Assembly (NCBI GenBank): GCA_021413975.1
Contig: JAIOPJ010000054.1
Coordinates: 1 to 64,000, forward strand
Length of the DNA stretch: 64,000 nucleotides
Direction: 5' to 3'
From: Gemmatimonadota bacterium
Lineage (GTDB): Bacteria; Gemmatimonadota; Gemmatimonadetes; Gemmatimonadales; Gemmatimonadaceae
Part shown: positions 27,701 through 35,959 of the stretch, one piece after another
Layout of the letters: each line of letters begins with the position of its first letter
Numbering within the stretch: the first letter of the stretch is position 1
Translations under genes and position numbers: made by a program
The notes under the pieces: model-generated
What the model saw: only the letters and a program-made list of their open reading frames with translations
The model's database searches: none
Told to the model about the DNA's origin: nothing

Positions 27701-28283
27701 TGGTCCGTTCGGCGAGGGTTGGTTCTATCAGAGCGAGGACCTCGCGAACGACGCCAAGCTCCGCTACTTCACGCATCCGATCGACCTGGCGGGGAAGATC
27801 CGCCGCCGCGGCAACGGCAACGCCCCCGGACCGGCCGGCTTCGCATTGCGCGAGGAGTATGCGATGTGGCAGCACGCACAGGACGTGGCCAGGACGGTGG
27901 CCAACGGCGGCCACATCGCCGTGGGGTCGCACGGTCAGCTGCAGGGACTCGGCATGCACTGGGAGCTCTGGCTGCTGCAGAGCGGGGGACTCCCCGAACA
28001 CGACGCGCTCCGTGCGGCGACGATCGTCGGCGCCGAGGCGATCGGGCTCGCGACGGATATCGGATCGCTCGAGGTGGGGAAGATGGCCGACCTGCTCGTG
28101 CTCGACCGCGATCCGCTCGTGAACATCCGCAACTCGAACTCGGTCGGGATGGTCATGGTCGGCGGGCGACTCTACGACGGCAATACGCTCGACGAGATCC
28201 ATCCGCGGCAGCGCACGCTGCCGCCGCGGCCCTGGTCGTACACCGTCCCGTCGCCGACCGCAGGGATCAGAGCAACGCCGTGA
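24723..28283 (+). CDS. Exported PD40-propeller / amidohydrolase fusion
   Basis: 1186 residues from ATG 24723, with signal peptide (ASLSAQG near residue 20-26). The first 650 residues are TolB-like PD40 repeats (SLDVSPDGQTIVF, RFSPDGKKVVFVSD, SPEWTPDGQYV, TLSPDGKYLVYATR). A Lys/Asp-rich linker (about 695-745) leads to an amidohydrolase domain (about 755-1160) with metal motif HYH (His822, His824) in MVDTHYHPQ. The late catalytic segment reads VGSHGQLQGLGMHWE rather than a typical GTD, which fits this PD40-fused subfamily. It probably hydrolyses a cyclic or peptide amide outside the inner membrane. Remnants of other genes lie on both sides. Confidence 0.85.
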   Translation: MRRLASAIAAALAPLALVAASLSAQGTPGGTATAAAVTLPLKTARTHTFTATEGTWLSLDVSPDGQTIVFDLLGDLYTLPIAGGKATRITSGMAYDVQPRFSPDGKKVVFVSDRSGGDNVWTLSLDMKDTTQVTKGNTNDYVSPEWTPDGQYVIATKFAGLNGAGKLWQYHVDGGNGFALTATPTPPPQLKMMGAAYGNDPRYMWFAARMGDWQYNALGPQYQIYTWDRENGRTAQMTTRFGSAFRPTLSPDGKYLVYATRFETRTGLRLRDLGTQEERWLAFPVQRDETESRAPMDAYPGFSFTPDSRSVVVSYGGGIWRVPVDGTAPAKIPFSADVALEMGPEVKFAYRVDTTTTFTARQVRDLAPSPDGTKLAFSALDKVYVMDLPSGAPRRVSTATVGEFMPAWAPDSKSLAWTTWTDAQGGSVVRATFDARRGWTTQPIATGGHYSDLAWSPAGDRLVATRAAAREMQEAGGAFFGPVASQFVWMPATGGAQTVILPTGGLANPHFTADRERIYAYSGRDGLVSFRWDGTDLKTHLRVTGPMPPGAGGALTLDASNDVDASRMTGGRFARPLTRSAPRAYDATAGTSIRSHLDDGNELENNPTPPSAGLILMSPKGDQALAMVGMDFYVVTIPQTGSTAPTVSVAAPASAAVPVRKLNEIGGEFPAWTADGRHVMWGLGNAVWTYDLDRAKVVDDSLKADARRVALVRADTTKKDSLARADSIAKADTTKKAKPGYKPVESRIAVSATRERVQGTVVFRGAKAITMRDHEIIENADIVVRDDRIVAIGTRGSVTIPAGARVIDVTGKVIMPGMVDTHYHPQWLTPGVHNTQTWQYLTTLAYGTTTTRDPQTSTTDFLTYGDRVATGEMVGPRIYTTGPGVFSDEAVRDLDHARQIMARYAKYYDTKTLKMYMSGNRQQRQWIIQAARELQIMPTTEGGLDQKLNMTHGIDGYPGIEHTLPITPKFADLFEWYRATGTYNSPTLIVEYGGPFGEGWFYQSEDLANDAKLRYFTHPIDLAGKIRRRGNGNAPGPAGFALREEYAMWQHAQDVARTVANGGHIAVGSHGQLQGLGMHWELWLLQSGGLPEHDALRAATIVGAEAIGLATDIGSLEVGKMADLLVLDRDPLVNIRNSNSVGMVMVGGRLYDGNTLDEIHPRQRTLPPRPWSYTVPSPTAGIRATP

Positions 28284-28340
28284 AGAGCTTCCCAGCGGGA
28301 AGGAGCCGTCCGCCCTTGAGCAACCGGCCGAAGCGATCGC

Positions 28341-28723
28341 GGGAGTGACCTGCTGACCGGGATCGGCCCAGATGTCGGAGCAATGGATGTCGAGCAGGAG
28401 CGTCGCCCCGCGGCCTTCACGCGGCGCGCGAGCGCGATGGTGTACGCGAGATCATTGACCTGCACCTCACTGCCATCGGGCGCGACGAAGAGCCGCAGGC
28501 GGAAGGTGTTGCTGCCGTGCGCACGCAGCGCGGCGATGGCGTTCGAGACGCGGTCGCCGCCGACGAAGCGACCGCCGCCCTGCTCGATCCGCGTGAGGGC
28601 GGAGATGTCGCCGCCGAGGAGGAGGGAACTCGTGGCAGGGTCCGGCGACGGGGAGACGGGACCGAACAGGCCGCAGGCGGAGAGCAGGAATGCGAGCCCC
28701 GGCAAGAGTCGTCTCGGGTTCAT
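28341..28723 (-). pseudogene. Broken GH53 arabinogalactan endo-beta-1,4-galactanase
   Basis: From ATG 28723 the frame has a lipobox-like LLSAC (Cys17) and then GH53 sequence: LLGGDISALTRIEQGGGRF, NTFRLRLFVAPDG and TIALARRVKAAG. At about 28405 the frame shifts: the family block LLLDIHCSDIWADPGQQ continues in another frame, consistent with loss of one G from a G-run. Homology stops at about 28341, so only about 125 of an expected 330-400 residues remain and both catalytic glutamates are gone. The frameshift plus the truncation argue for decay rather than a sequencing slip. The remnant now abuts the convergent amidohydrolase gene. Confidence 0.75.
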
Positions 28724-28816
28724 GGCCGTGGGATGTGGTGCGCGTCGAGGCGGCGGCCACCCCGACCGGCAGGCGACCGCCTTTCCCGTCGAGCGTGCAC
28801 GCCGTACGTTCCCGCG

Positions 28817-30433
28817 ATGACCACGACCCGCATCGCCCTCGCGCTCGCCTTCGCGCTCGCCGCCCCGCCCCTCGCCGCCCAGCAGTTCGACGTGATGGAA
28901 GCGACGATCCCGGGCGTACAGGCCGCCCTCGACGCCAAGCGCCTCACCTGTCGCCAGCTCGTGCAGTCGTATCTCGACCGCATCGCGGCCTACGACCAGG
29001 CGGGGCCCGCGCTCAACTCAATCCAGCACATCAACGCGCGCGCGCTCCTCGAGGCCGATTCGCTCGACGCGGTGCAGCGCGCACGCGCACCGCGCGGACC
29101 GCTGCACTGCGTCCCGGTGCTGATCAAGGACCAGATCGAGACGATCGACATGCCGACCACCTACGGGTCGGCGGTCTTCAGGGACTTCATCCCGCAGCGC
29201 GACGCGACCGCGGTGAAGCGGCTCGAGGCCGCCGGCGCGATCATCATCGCCAAGACCACCATGGGCGAGTTCGCCTCACGCTACGTGGGCTCGGCGGCCG
29301 GCATCATCCGCAATGCGTACGACCCGCGGCGGAATCCGAGCGGCTCGTCCGGGGGATCGGCCTCGGCGGTCGCCGCGAACTTCGGACTCGTCGGGATCGG
29401 CGAGGACACGGGTGGATCGATCCGCGGCCCGGCGGCCGTGAGCAGCCTCGTCGGCCTCCGTCCGACCCTGCCGCTCGTGAGCCGCTTCGGCATGCTCCCC
29501 GCGAACCCGACGCAGGACACCATGGGCCCCATGACGCGGACCGTCGCCGACGCGGCGCGGGTGCTCGACGTGCTCGCGGGCTACGACGCGAACGATCCGG
29601 TGACGGCGTACTCCGTGGGACATGTGCCGTCGACCTATACCGCCGCGCTCAAGACCGATGCATTGCGCGGCGCCCGGATCGGCGTGCTGCGCACCCGGCG
29701 CGACTCGACGGCTCGTCGGGACACGACCGCGCGCGGCGACTCGATCGCCCGTGTGACCACGGCCGAGTATGCGAAGGTGAAGGTGGTGATGGAGCAGGCG
29801 CTCGCCGACCTGCGCGCGCAGGGGGCGGTGATCATCGACTCGCTCGCGGTGCCCGTCGTGCCGGGCCGGCGCGTGGGGAACGACTTCGAGACCGAGGAGG
29901 CGACCGATGCCTACTTCGCGCAGCACAAGAACGCGCCGGTCAGGACGCTGAAGGAGATCCTGCTCACCGGACCGGTGAATCCGTGGCGCGCGCGCGGACT
30001 GATCGAGTATGTGGGCAAGCGCACGAGCGATCCCGACTACCTGCTCGTGATGCAGCAGCGCGAGGCACAGCGCGTAGCGGTGCTCAAGCTCATGGCCGAC
30101 CAGCGGCTCGATGCGCTCGTGTACATGACCTACGACGCGCCGCCGCAGCTGATCGCGCTCGACGTGCTCACCAATCCGCGGCCGACAGACGGCTACGGTC
30201 TCGGCGACAATCGCGGCCTGAGCCCGAACCTCGCATGGCCGGCGCTCACGGTGCCGGCGGGGTTCTCGAGCGATTCGCTGCCGGTGGGGCTCGAGTTCCT
30301 CGGGCGGCCCTGGAGCGAGTCATTGCTGCTCGGGTACGGGTTCGCGTACGAGCAGGCGACGAAGCACCGCCGGCCGCCGCCGCTCACGCCGGCATTGCCG
30401 CGCGGTCAGGCCGAGGGTGCGGCCCGGCGGTAG
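28817..30433 (+). CDS. Secreted amidase-signature family hydrolase
   Basis: 538 residues from ATG 28817, with signal peptide to about residue 21 (PPLAAQQ). Amidase-signature Ser-cisSer-Lys elements are intact: Lys104 in VLIKDQIE, the GSSGGS block at 176-181 and nucleophile Ser201 in GEDTGGSIRGPA. It is of the secreted amidase type rather than GatA: there is no gatB/gatC, and the protein is exported. It should hydrolyse an amide in the periplasm. A charged insertion with many Arg/Asp residues (about 297-315) is peculiar. The C-terminus overlaps the convergent rsmD gene by 28 bases. Confidence 0.88.
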   Translation: MTTTRIALALAFALAAPPLAAQQFDVMEATIPGVQAALDAKRLTCRQLVQSYLDRIAAYDQAGPALNSIQHINARALLEADSLDAVQRARAPRGPLHCVPVLIKDQIETIDMPTTYGSAVFRDFIPQRDATAVKRLEAAGAIIIAKTTMGEFASRYVGSAAGIIRNAYDPRRNPSGSSGGSASAVAANFGLVGIGEDTGGSIRGPAAVSSLVGLRPTLPLVSRFGMLPANPTQDTMGPMTRTVADAARVLDVLAGYDANDPVTAYSVGHVPSTYTAALKTDALRGARIGVLRTRRDSTARRDTTARGDSIARVTTAEYAKVKVVMEQALADLRAQGAVIIDSLAVPVVPGRRVGNDFETEEATDAYFAQHKNAPVRTLKEILLTGPVNPWRARGLIEYVGKRTSDPDYLLVMQQREAQRVAVLKLMADQRLDALVYMTYDAPPQLIALDVLTNPRPTDGYGLGDNRGLSPNLAWPALTVPAGFSSDSLPVGLEFLGRPWSESLLLGYGFAYEQATKHRRPPPLTPALPRGQAEGAARR

Positions 30434-30936
30434 ATCGTGATCGTCGTGTCGTCGAACGTGCGCGTCTCGTCGCCCTTGGGGAGACTGTGCGTGCGCTCGT
30501 GCTCCACGGCGAGGATGCGCGAGAAGCGCTTCTCCATCCAGGCCTTGATCACGTGGTCGAGCATCCGTGAGCCGTAGGGCGGGTCGGCGAAGGCGATGTC
30601 GTACGCGTCCTCGTTGAGCTGGGCGGCGAACGGCACGGCGTCCTTCTTGAAGATCCGTGTCCTCGTCTTCATGCGCAGCAGCGCGACGTTGGCCTTGAGC
30701 GCGTGGAGGCTCGAGGGGCGCGTCTCGATGAAGTCGCAGCGCCTGGCGCCGCGCGAGATCGCCTCGAGTCCGATCGCTCCCGTGCCGGCGAAGAACTCGA
30801 TGACGCTCGCGTCCTTGATGTCGGCGGCGAGCATGTCGAGCAGGGCCGCGCGCACCGGTTCGGCGGTGGGTCGGACGCGGAAGTCGGAGGGGGAGAGCAG
30901 GTCGCGGCCGCCGTACTTGCCGCCGACGATCCTCAT
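30406..30936 (-). CDS. rsmD: 16S rRNA (guanine(966)-N2)-methyltransferase RsmD
   Basis: 176 residues. The start MRIVGGKYGGRDLLSP and RPTAEPVRAALLDML are diagnostic of RsmD. The SAM loop is EFFAGTGAIGLEA (47-59) and the catalytic N6/N2-methylase motif is DPPY (118-121). It methylates G966 of 16S rRNA in the cytoplasm. It lies 3 bases after a small basic protein gene on the same strand, with which it is probably co-transcribed. No coaD, a common rsmD partner, is seen next to it. Confidence 0.93.
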   Translation of the reverse strand: MRIVGGKYGGRDLLSPSDFRVRPTAEPVRAALLDMLAADIKDASVIEFFAGTGAIGLEAISRGARRCDFIETRPSSLHALKANVALLRMKTRTRIFKKDAVPFAAQLNEDAYDIAFADPPYGSRMLDHVIKAWMEKRFSRILAVEHERTHSLPKGDETRTFDDTTITIYRRAAPSA

Positions 30937-30939
30937 CCG

Positions 30940-31125
30940 CTACTCGCCTTCGGGGATGACCCGCGGCTCGAACCCGAGCGACTCGAGCGAGGCGATCGGC
31001 GGTCCACCGCCCGCCTCACCGTTCTCCTTGCGGGCCTGCTTCTCCTCTCGCCGGGCGTCCTTCTTGGCCTTGCGGTCGAGTTCCTTGCGGCGCTTCTCGA
31101 AATCGTAGTTGGGCTTGCGTGCCAC
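30940..31125 (-). CDS. Small, highly charged basic protein upstream of rsmD
   Basis: 61 residues from GTG 31125, with GAGG about 8 bases upstream; longer frames add only Pro/Arg noise. It begins ARKPNYDFEKRRKELDRK and continues as a Lys/Arg/Glu helix, then ends in a short neutral tail (GFEPRVIPEGE). Similar short 'KPNYDFEKRRKE' proteins are recalled as widespread hypothetical proteins in Gram-negative genomes. The composition suggests nucleic-acid or ribosome contact, and co-transcription with an rRNA methyltransferase fits, but the function is unknown. Confidence 0.7.
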   Translation of the reverse strand: MARKPNYDFEKRRKELDRKAKKDARREEKQARKENGEAGGGPPIASLESLGFEPRVIPEGE

Positions 31126-31326
31126 CTGGGAACCTCGGTGCGGCGGGGGGACTGGCGGGGGCCGACCGTTCGGGCGCCGCGGACTGCTCCTGCAAGCTAA
31201 TGGGTCGGCCGCCTCACTGCGTGCTTCGGGGGCCACCGGAGCATGCGATGCGACCCGCCGCCGCCGCGCCAGCGACCGAGCGTGACGCCTTGCAGAACGG
31301 ACACTCGGTGCGGAGGTTCATCCATC

Positions 31327-32616
31327 ATGAAGACACGCATACTCGGTCCGCTCCTCGCCGCCAGCCTCTTGCTGCCCTCGGCCTGCGCGCGCCCCGCGGA
31401 CCGGCCCTCCACCGACGGCACCGGTCTGCTCTACGTCTGGGCCGCCGATGCCGACGCCAAGGACCCTGACTTCCTCGCGGTCCTCGATGCACGCTCCGGT
31501 TCGTCCACCTATGGCAGCATCCTGAGCACGGTCACGGTGAGTGGTCGCGCCAACGTGCCGCACCACACCGAGTACGCGCTCACGCCCGGCGCCGGCCTCT
31601 GGGCCAACGGCTGGAGCACCGGCAAGACGTTCATGTTCGACCTCACCGCCCCACTCGCTCCGCGCGTGAGCGGTGAGTTCGGCGCGCGCGGCGGCTACGC
31701 GTACCCGCACAGCTACGCGCGCCTCCCCAACGGCAGCGTGCTCGCGACCTTCCAGTCGAGTGGTGAGGGATACACCGCGACTGGCGGACTCGTCGAGCTC
31801 GACGCGCGCGGCGAGCTCGTGCGCAGCGCGAGCGGCATCTCGCCCGAGGTCGCCAGGGATCTCAACTGGACCTACAGCCTCCTCGTCCTGCCCGATCTCG
31901 ATCGCGTGGTGGTGACCAACACCCGCATGGGCATGGTCGCCGAGTGGGAGTCGATGGCCAAAGCGGCGATGGACAGCTCGCACCACCATGTGAGCCAGGA
32001 CGTGCGCACGACGCACATCCAGATCTTCCGCCTCTCGGACCTCGCGCTGCTGCACACGCTCCAGCTCCCGCCGCAGGGGGGCGGGCACGACGCGTGGACC
32101 GCCGAGCCGCGGCGGCTCGCCAACGGCGACGTCTACGTGAACACCTTCAGCTGCGGACTGTACCGCGTGGTCGGCGTGGCGACCGAGCGGCCGAGCGTGA
32201 CGCCGACGCTCTTCTCGCCGGTGTCCGACATGGGTTCCTGCGCAGTGCCGGTGGTGCTCGGCAACTACTGGATCCAGCCCTCGACCGACGAGCGGATGGT
32301 GGTCGCCTACGATCTCAGCGACCCTGCCAAGCCGCGCGAGGCCTCGCGTCTGGTCTTCGACTCGACGATGAGTTCCCCGCACTGGCTCGCCCTCGACCCC
32401 GCACAGCCCCGTCTCGTGGTGACCTTCGGTGACCACGGCGTGGTCGTGATCGTGGACATCGACCCCACCACCGGCAAGCTCACGCTCGACGAGCGCTTCC
32501 GCGACGCCGGCGCCGCGACGCCGGGCGTCCGCACCGACCGCGCCGCATGGCCCCACGGCGCGACGGGTGCGGCCAAGGCCCACGGCGCCGTCTTCGGCAC
32601 CGCGTCGCGCCCCTGA
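31327..32616 (+). CDS. Exported SBP56-type (selenium-binding / methanethiol oxidase-like) protein
   Basis: 429 residues from ATG 31327, with GGAGG (31312-31316) 10 bases upstream. The signal ends at LLLPSACARP, a possible lipobox (Cys near residue 18). Family signatures of the 56-kDa selenium-binding/methanethiol oxidase group: HHTEYALTPG, YPHSYARLPNGSVLATFQ, TGGLVELDARGEL and YSLLVLPDLDRVVVTNTRM. The fold is a beta-propeller with a histidine-lined metal site (HHH at about 219-221). Bacterial MtoX enzymes are periplasmic copper proteins, so oxidation of a thiol is possible; a binding role cannot be excluded. The next gene follows 38 bases downstream. Confidence 0.78.
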   Translation: MKTRILGPLLAASLLLPSACARPADRPSTDGTGLLYVWAADADAKDPDFLAVLDARSGSSTYGSILSTVTVSGRANVPHHTEYALTPGAGLWANGWSTGKTFMFDLTAPLAPRVSGEFGARGGYAYPHSYARLPNGSVLATFQSSGEGYTATGGLVELDARGELVRSASGISPEVARDLNWTYSLLVLPDLDRVVVTNTRMGMVAEWESMAKAAMDSSHHHVSQDVRTTHIQIFRLSDLALLHTLQLPPQGGGHDAWTAEPRRLANGDVYVNTFSCGLYRVVGVATERPSVTPTLFSPVSDMGSCAVPVVLGNYWIQPSTDERMVVAYDLSDPAKPREASRLVFDSTMSSPHWLALDPAQPRLVVTFGDHGVVVIVDIDPTTGKLTLDERFRDAGAATPGVRTDRAAWPHGATGAAKAHGAVFGTASRP

Positions 32617-32654
32617 CTTTCATCCTTCATCCTTCAACCTCCATCCTGCAGCAG

Positions 32655-33149
32655 ATGTCAATCAGAGTCTTCGTCACCGGCGGCACCTTCGACAAGCAGT
32701 ACAACGAGATCGACGGCACGCTCTCGTTCAGCGAGACGCACGTCGAGCACGTGCTCGATCGCGGCCGCTGCAAGCTCGACGTGAGGGTCGAGGTGCTCAT
32801 GATGATCGACTCGCTCGACATGGAGGCGGCGGACCGCGCGCGGATCGTCGCGGCGTTCGAGCACTGCGCGGAACAGCAGGTGGTGATCACGCACGGCACC
32901 GACACCATGGTCGAGACCGCGGCTGTGATCGCCGCGGCCGAGTTGGGGAAGACGGTCGTCCTCACCGGCGCCATGATCCCGTTCGCCTTCGGCAGCTCCG
33001 ACGGACTCTTCAACCTCGGCAGCGCGCTCAGCTTCGTGCAGGTGCTGCCGCCGGGGGTCTACGTGGCGATGAACGGCCGCTGCTTCACATGGGACAACGT
33101 GCGGAAGAACCGCGAGCTCGGCGTGTTCGAGGCGATCCGTCCGGCGTGA
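32655..33149 (+). CDS. One-domain asparaginase-like protein
   Basis: 164 residues from ATG 32655. It has the N-terminal catalytic signatures of asparaginase/glutaminase: VTGGTFDK (Thr11 position) and VITHGTDTMVETA (Thr82-Asp83), then VLTGAMIP. The C-terminal domain of normal 320-350 residue asparaginases is absent, so this is the known short family. Whether it is an active amidase is open. No Shine-Dalgarno is seen; the leader is pyrimidine-rich with repeated CATCCTT. The stop overlaps the ACT gene start (GTGA), so translation is coupled. Confidence 0.82.
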   Translation: MSIRVFVTGGTFDKQYNEIDGTLSFSETHVEHVLDRGRCKLDVRVEVLMMIDSLDMEAADRARIVAAFEHCAEQQVVITHGTDTMVETAAVIAAAELGKTVVLTGAMIPFAFGSSDGLFNLGSALSFVQVLPPGVYVAMNGRCFTWDNVRKNRELGVFEAIRPA

Positions 33150-33601
33150 GCTCCGCCGAGGACCCCCTGAGCACGACCGGACCGATCCGTGACCTCGCGC
33201 GCCTGCTCCGCGAACTTCGTCCTCGCCTGCACGAGGGAACGTACGCCTTCTGCGCGCTCCGGCCGGACGAGGCCCTCCCCGCCGGCGCGATCCTCTCGTT
33301 CCGCGAGTCCGAGGGAGTGACGGTCATCGTTTCCCTCGCTCACGCACGGAGCGCGGGCCTCGCTCCGGTGTTCGAGGCCGCATGGATCACGCTCGAAGTC
33401 CACTCCGCGCTCGAGGCGGTCGGACTGACGGCGGCGGTCGCGCGCGCGTTGACCGATGCCGGCATCCCGTGCAATGTGGTCGCGGCGCTGCGGCATGATC
33501 ACCTGTTCGTTCCGGTCGATCGCGCTCACGATGCGCTGCGTGCGCTGCGTGCGCTGCGTGCGCTCGGGGGACTGGCGATGGGAGGTAGCGAGAACTCGTG
33601 A
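33146..33601 (+). CDS. ACT-domain protein (COG3602-like)
   Basis: 151 residues from GTG 33146, overlapping the asparaginase-like stop by 4 bases. It has the family pattern YAFCALRPDEALPAGAILSF (about 33-52), then ITLEVHSALEAVGLTAAVARAL, and HDHLFVPVDRAHDAL near the end. This is the two-ACT-like uncharacterised family that binds small ligands, often amino acids. Coupling to an asparaginase-like protein suggests amino-acid sensing of its substrate or product. A 9-base repeat in the DNA near the end gives RALRALRAL. Confidence 0.8.
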   Translation: MSSAEDPLSTTGPIRDLARLLRELRPRLHEGTYAFCALRPDEALPAGAILSFRESEGVTVIVSLAHARSAGLAPVFEAAWITLEVHSALEAVGLTAAVARALTDAGIPCNVVAALRHDHLFVPVDRAHDALRALRALRALGGLAMGGSENS

Positions 33602-33619
33602 TCGCGCCTGGTCGCCGGT

Positions 33620-35959
33620 CTAGTACCTGAACAGCCGATTGACCTTCAACACGATCGTCCGGTTCTTCAGCCCGCGCACCGTCGTCGGCGTCACGAACCG
33701 GTCGGCCGTCATGTCGCGCTCGTCCGTGTAGACGAGGAAGATCTCGCTCCCCGGTGCGTACTCCCAGCGGAAGCGGAGGTTGGTGTTGAACGCGCGATCG
33801 GCCGAGCTGTACTGGAGGAGCGCGCTCATGAACATCAGCGGGGTGAATCCGTAGTCCACGCGGGCGCGCGCGAGCCGCGTCGTGAATGACGCTGCCGGCC
33901 GCTCGATCCGGACGATCGTGAACGTCGGCTCGATCGCGAGTCGCTGCGTGACCGAGACCCGGGAGGTCCCGAACGCGCTGCTCGGACCCACCGTGACGCT
34001 CCGGATGGTGCCATCGTAGTAGCTGCCGCCCTGCAGCTTCACCGTGCCCGAGGCACGCCGCTGCGCACCGAACTCGTACGACACCGCCACGTCGGCGAAG
34101 CTGTAGCCCCCCGCTGCGATCGCCGCGGGGGATCCGAGCGGCGTGAACGGTTGCCGCAGGAACTCATAGTCGTTCGTGAGGTCGATCGAGAACTTGTCGC
34201 TGCTCTGGAACTCGGTGTCGAAGTGCCCGAGGATCACCCGCGTCTCGAGGGTGCCGGCCGCGTTCTCGATGTACTCGCCCGATGTGGTGAAGGTGAACTT
34301 GCGCACCGGCTTGAAGCGCATCCTGGGGCGCGGGCTGAACCGCAACAGCCCGTAGGAGCGCCGGAAGTCCGATCGCCGGCGGAACCCGACCTGCGGATCG
34401 AAGTTCGCGCCCACCGCGAGGTACTCGGCCTGCGCCCCGTAACGGTCCGCGGCATAGTCCACCCGCGCCTGGTAGCTCTGGTCATCGCCGCCTAGAGCGG
34501 TGCCGCCCGTGGTGGAGGTGCGCGCCCAGTAGGTGCCGGCCGTCAGGGTCTGCGAGAGCAGGAAGGCGCCGTCGACGCCGTAGGCGACGTTCGATCCCGT
34601 GCCCGCGGTCGCGACCGACCGGTTCGTCATCATCACGCCGACCGAACTGCGCCGGAGGACGTCGCGCTTGAGCCGCACCACGGTGAAGTTCGTCGGCTGC
34701 GTGGCCGTCGTGGCGTCGTTGGCCGTCCCGATGTTCATCAGTCCGATCGCGTAGGGACCGAGCTTCCCCGTGAGCCGTCCACCGACGTTGATCGGGATGA
34801 CGCCACCGTTGTTGAGTCCGATGCGCCGCGTGTAGAACAGGGACGGCGTGTCGACGCCGCCGGTGCCTAGTACGCCGCTGCCGCCGCGACCGAAGTCGAA
34901 GATCCCGCGCCCCTCGAGGAAGAACTCGCGCTTCTCGGGGAAGAAGAGACTGAACCGCGTGAGGTTCACCTGCTGCTCGTCGATCTCGACCTGGGCGAAA
35001 TCGGTGTTGACGGTGAGGTCGGCGGTGAGGTTCGGAGTGACGGCGTACTTGATGTCGCCGCCGATCTCGCTGCTGAACGCATCCTTGACCTGCGGCACGC
35101 GCACGTTGTCGGTCGCCGAGCGGGCGACGACGTACGGTTTGAGCTCGATGTTCATGCCGGCCGCCGGGAGGTCGAGCCCCACGAGCGTTCCACCCGCCGA
35201 TACGCGGTTGAGCGCCTGCGGGCCGGCGAGGATCTGCGGCACCCGCGTCAGGTAGGTCCACTCGTTCTTGTGCCGGACCGACCGGCGGATCTGGATGCCC
35301 CACACCTGGTCCGGTCCCGCCCGGTAGCGCAACGACTTGAAGGGGATCGCCATCTCCACGGTCCAGCCACCGTCGAAGCGTCCGGTCTTCGATGTCCAGA
35401 CGGGGTTCCAGTCGGTGTTCGAGCCGCCCTCGTCGACGACCGAGTAGTCGGCGCGCGCGCCGAGCGGATTGGTGTAGAACGCGAAGCCGCTGCGCCGGTC
35501 GTAGAAGGTGTCGAAGAGCACGCCGATGTGCTCGTTGTTGCGGAGGCCACCGGTGTCGCGCCGCAGCTCGTTGACGATCCACTCCCCGGGCGGCGACGCG
35601 TCCCAGCAACGGCACGAGAGATAGATGTTCTCGCGATCGTACGTGATCCAGATCTCGCTGCGTTCGGTCGCCGCCTTCCCGTAGTCCGGAACGACCTGGA
35701 TCAGTCCGTCGAAGGGCTGCTCGCGCGTGTAGACCTCCTCGTCGAGCACACCGTCGAGCGTGAGCGCCACCGAGAGCTTGATGGCGCGCACGGTGGCATG
35801 GCCGGCGGTGTCGCGCGAGATCGCGGCGGGGGCGACGGGGGCGGGTGGTCCGTCGATCACGCGTGCTTGGGCCTTCGCCCCGGATCCGGGGACTGCGGTG
35901 AACGCGATCGCGAGAAACGTGAGCGCCGCTCGACGCGCAAGGTGGGTGAATCGGGGCAT
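33620..35959 (-). CDS. DUF5916 outer-membrane protein with CBM9-like domain
   Basis: 779 residues from ATG 35959, with signal peptide (GSGAKAQ, about 25-31). A CBM9-like sandwich (about 60-250; ALTLDGVLDEEVYTREQPF, FDGGWTVEMAIPFKSLRY) is followed by the DUF5916 barrel (about 260-779; DFAQVEIDEQQVNLTRFSLF, FPEKREFFLEGRGIF). The chain ends in FRY, a typical outer-membrane barrel terminus. The family is common near carbohydrate and peptide scavenging genes in Gemmatimonadota and Bacteroidota, but its function is unknown. It probably binds a glycan at the outer membrane. Confidence 0.85.
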   Translation of the reverse strand: MPRFTHLARRAALTFLAIAFTAVPGSGAKAQARVIDGPPAPVAPAAISRDTAGHATVRAIKLSVALTLDGVLDEEVYTREQPFDGLIQVVPDYGKAATERSEIWITYDRENIYLSCRCWDASPPGEWIVNELRRDTGGLRNNEHIGVLFDTFYDRRSGFAFYTNPLGARADYSVVDEGGSNTDWNPVWTSKTGRFDGGWTVEMAIPFKSLRYRAGPDQVWGIQIRRSVRHKNEWTYLTRVPQILAGPQALNRVSAGGTLVGLDLPAAGMNIELKPYVVARSATDNVRVPQVKDAFSSEIGGDIKYAVTPNLTADLTVNTDFAQVEIDEQQVNLTRFSLFFPEKREFFLEGRGIFDFGRGGSGVLGTGGVDTPSLFYTRRIGLNNGGVIPINVGGRLTGKLGPYAIGLMNIGTANDATTATQPTNFTVVRLKRDVLRRSSVGVMMTNRSVATAGTGSNVAYGVDGAFLLSQTLTAGTYWARTSTTGGTALGGDDQSYQARVDYAADRYGAQAEYLAVGANFDPQVGFRRRSDFRRSYGLLRFSPRPRMRFKPVRKFTFTTSGEYIENAAGTLETRVILGHFDTEFQSSDKFSIDLTNDYEFLRQPFTPLGSPAAIAAGGYSFADVAVSYEFGAQRRASGTVKLQGGSYYDGTIRSVTVGPSSAFGTSRVSVTQRLAIEPTFTIVRIERPAASFTTRLARARVDYGFTPLMFMSALLQYSSADRAFNTNLRFRWEYAPGSEIFLVYTDERDMTADRFVTPTTVRGLKNRTIVLKVNRLFRY

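Noticed and set aside
31160..31210. Inverted repeat GGCCGACC ... GGTCGGCC in the region before the SBP56 gene
   Set aside because: The 8-base arms are separated by 35 bases and no gene end or start depends on them; chance is likely in GC-rich sequence.
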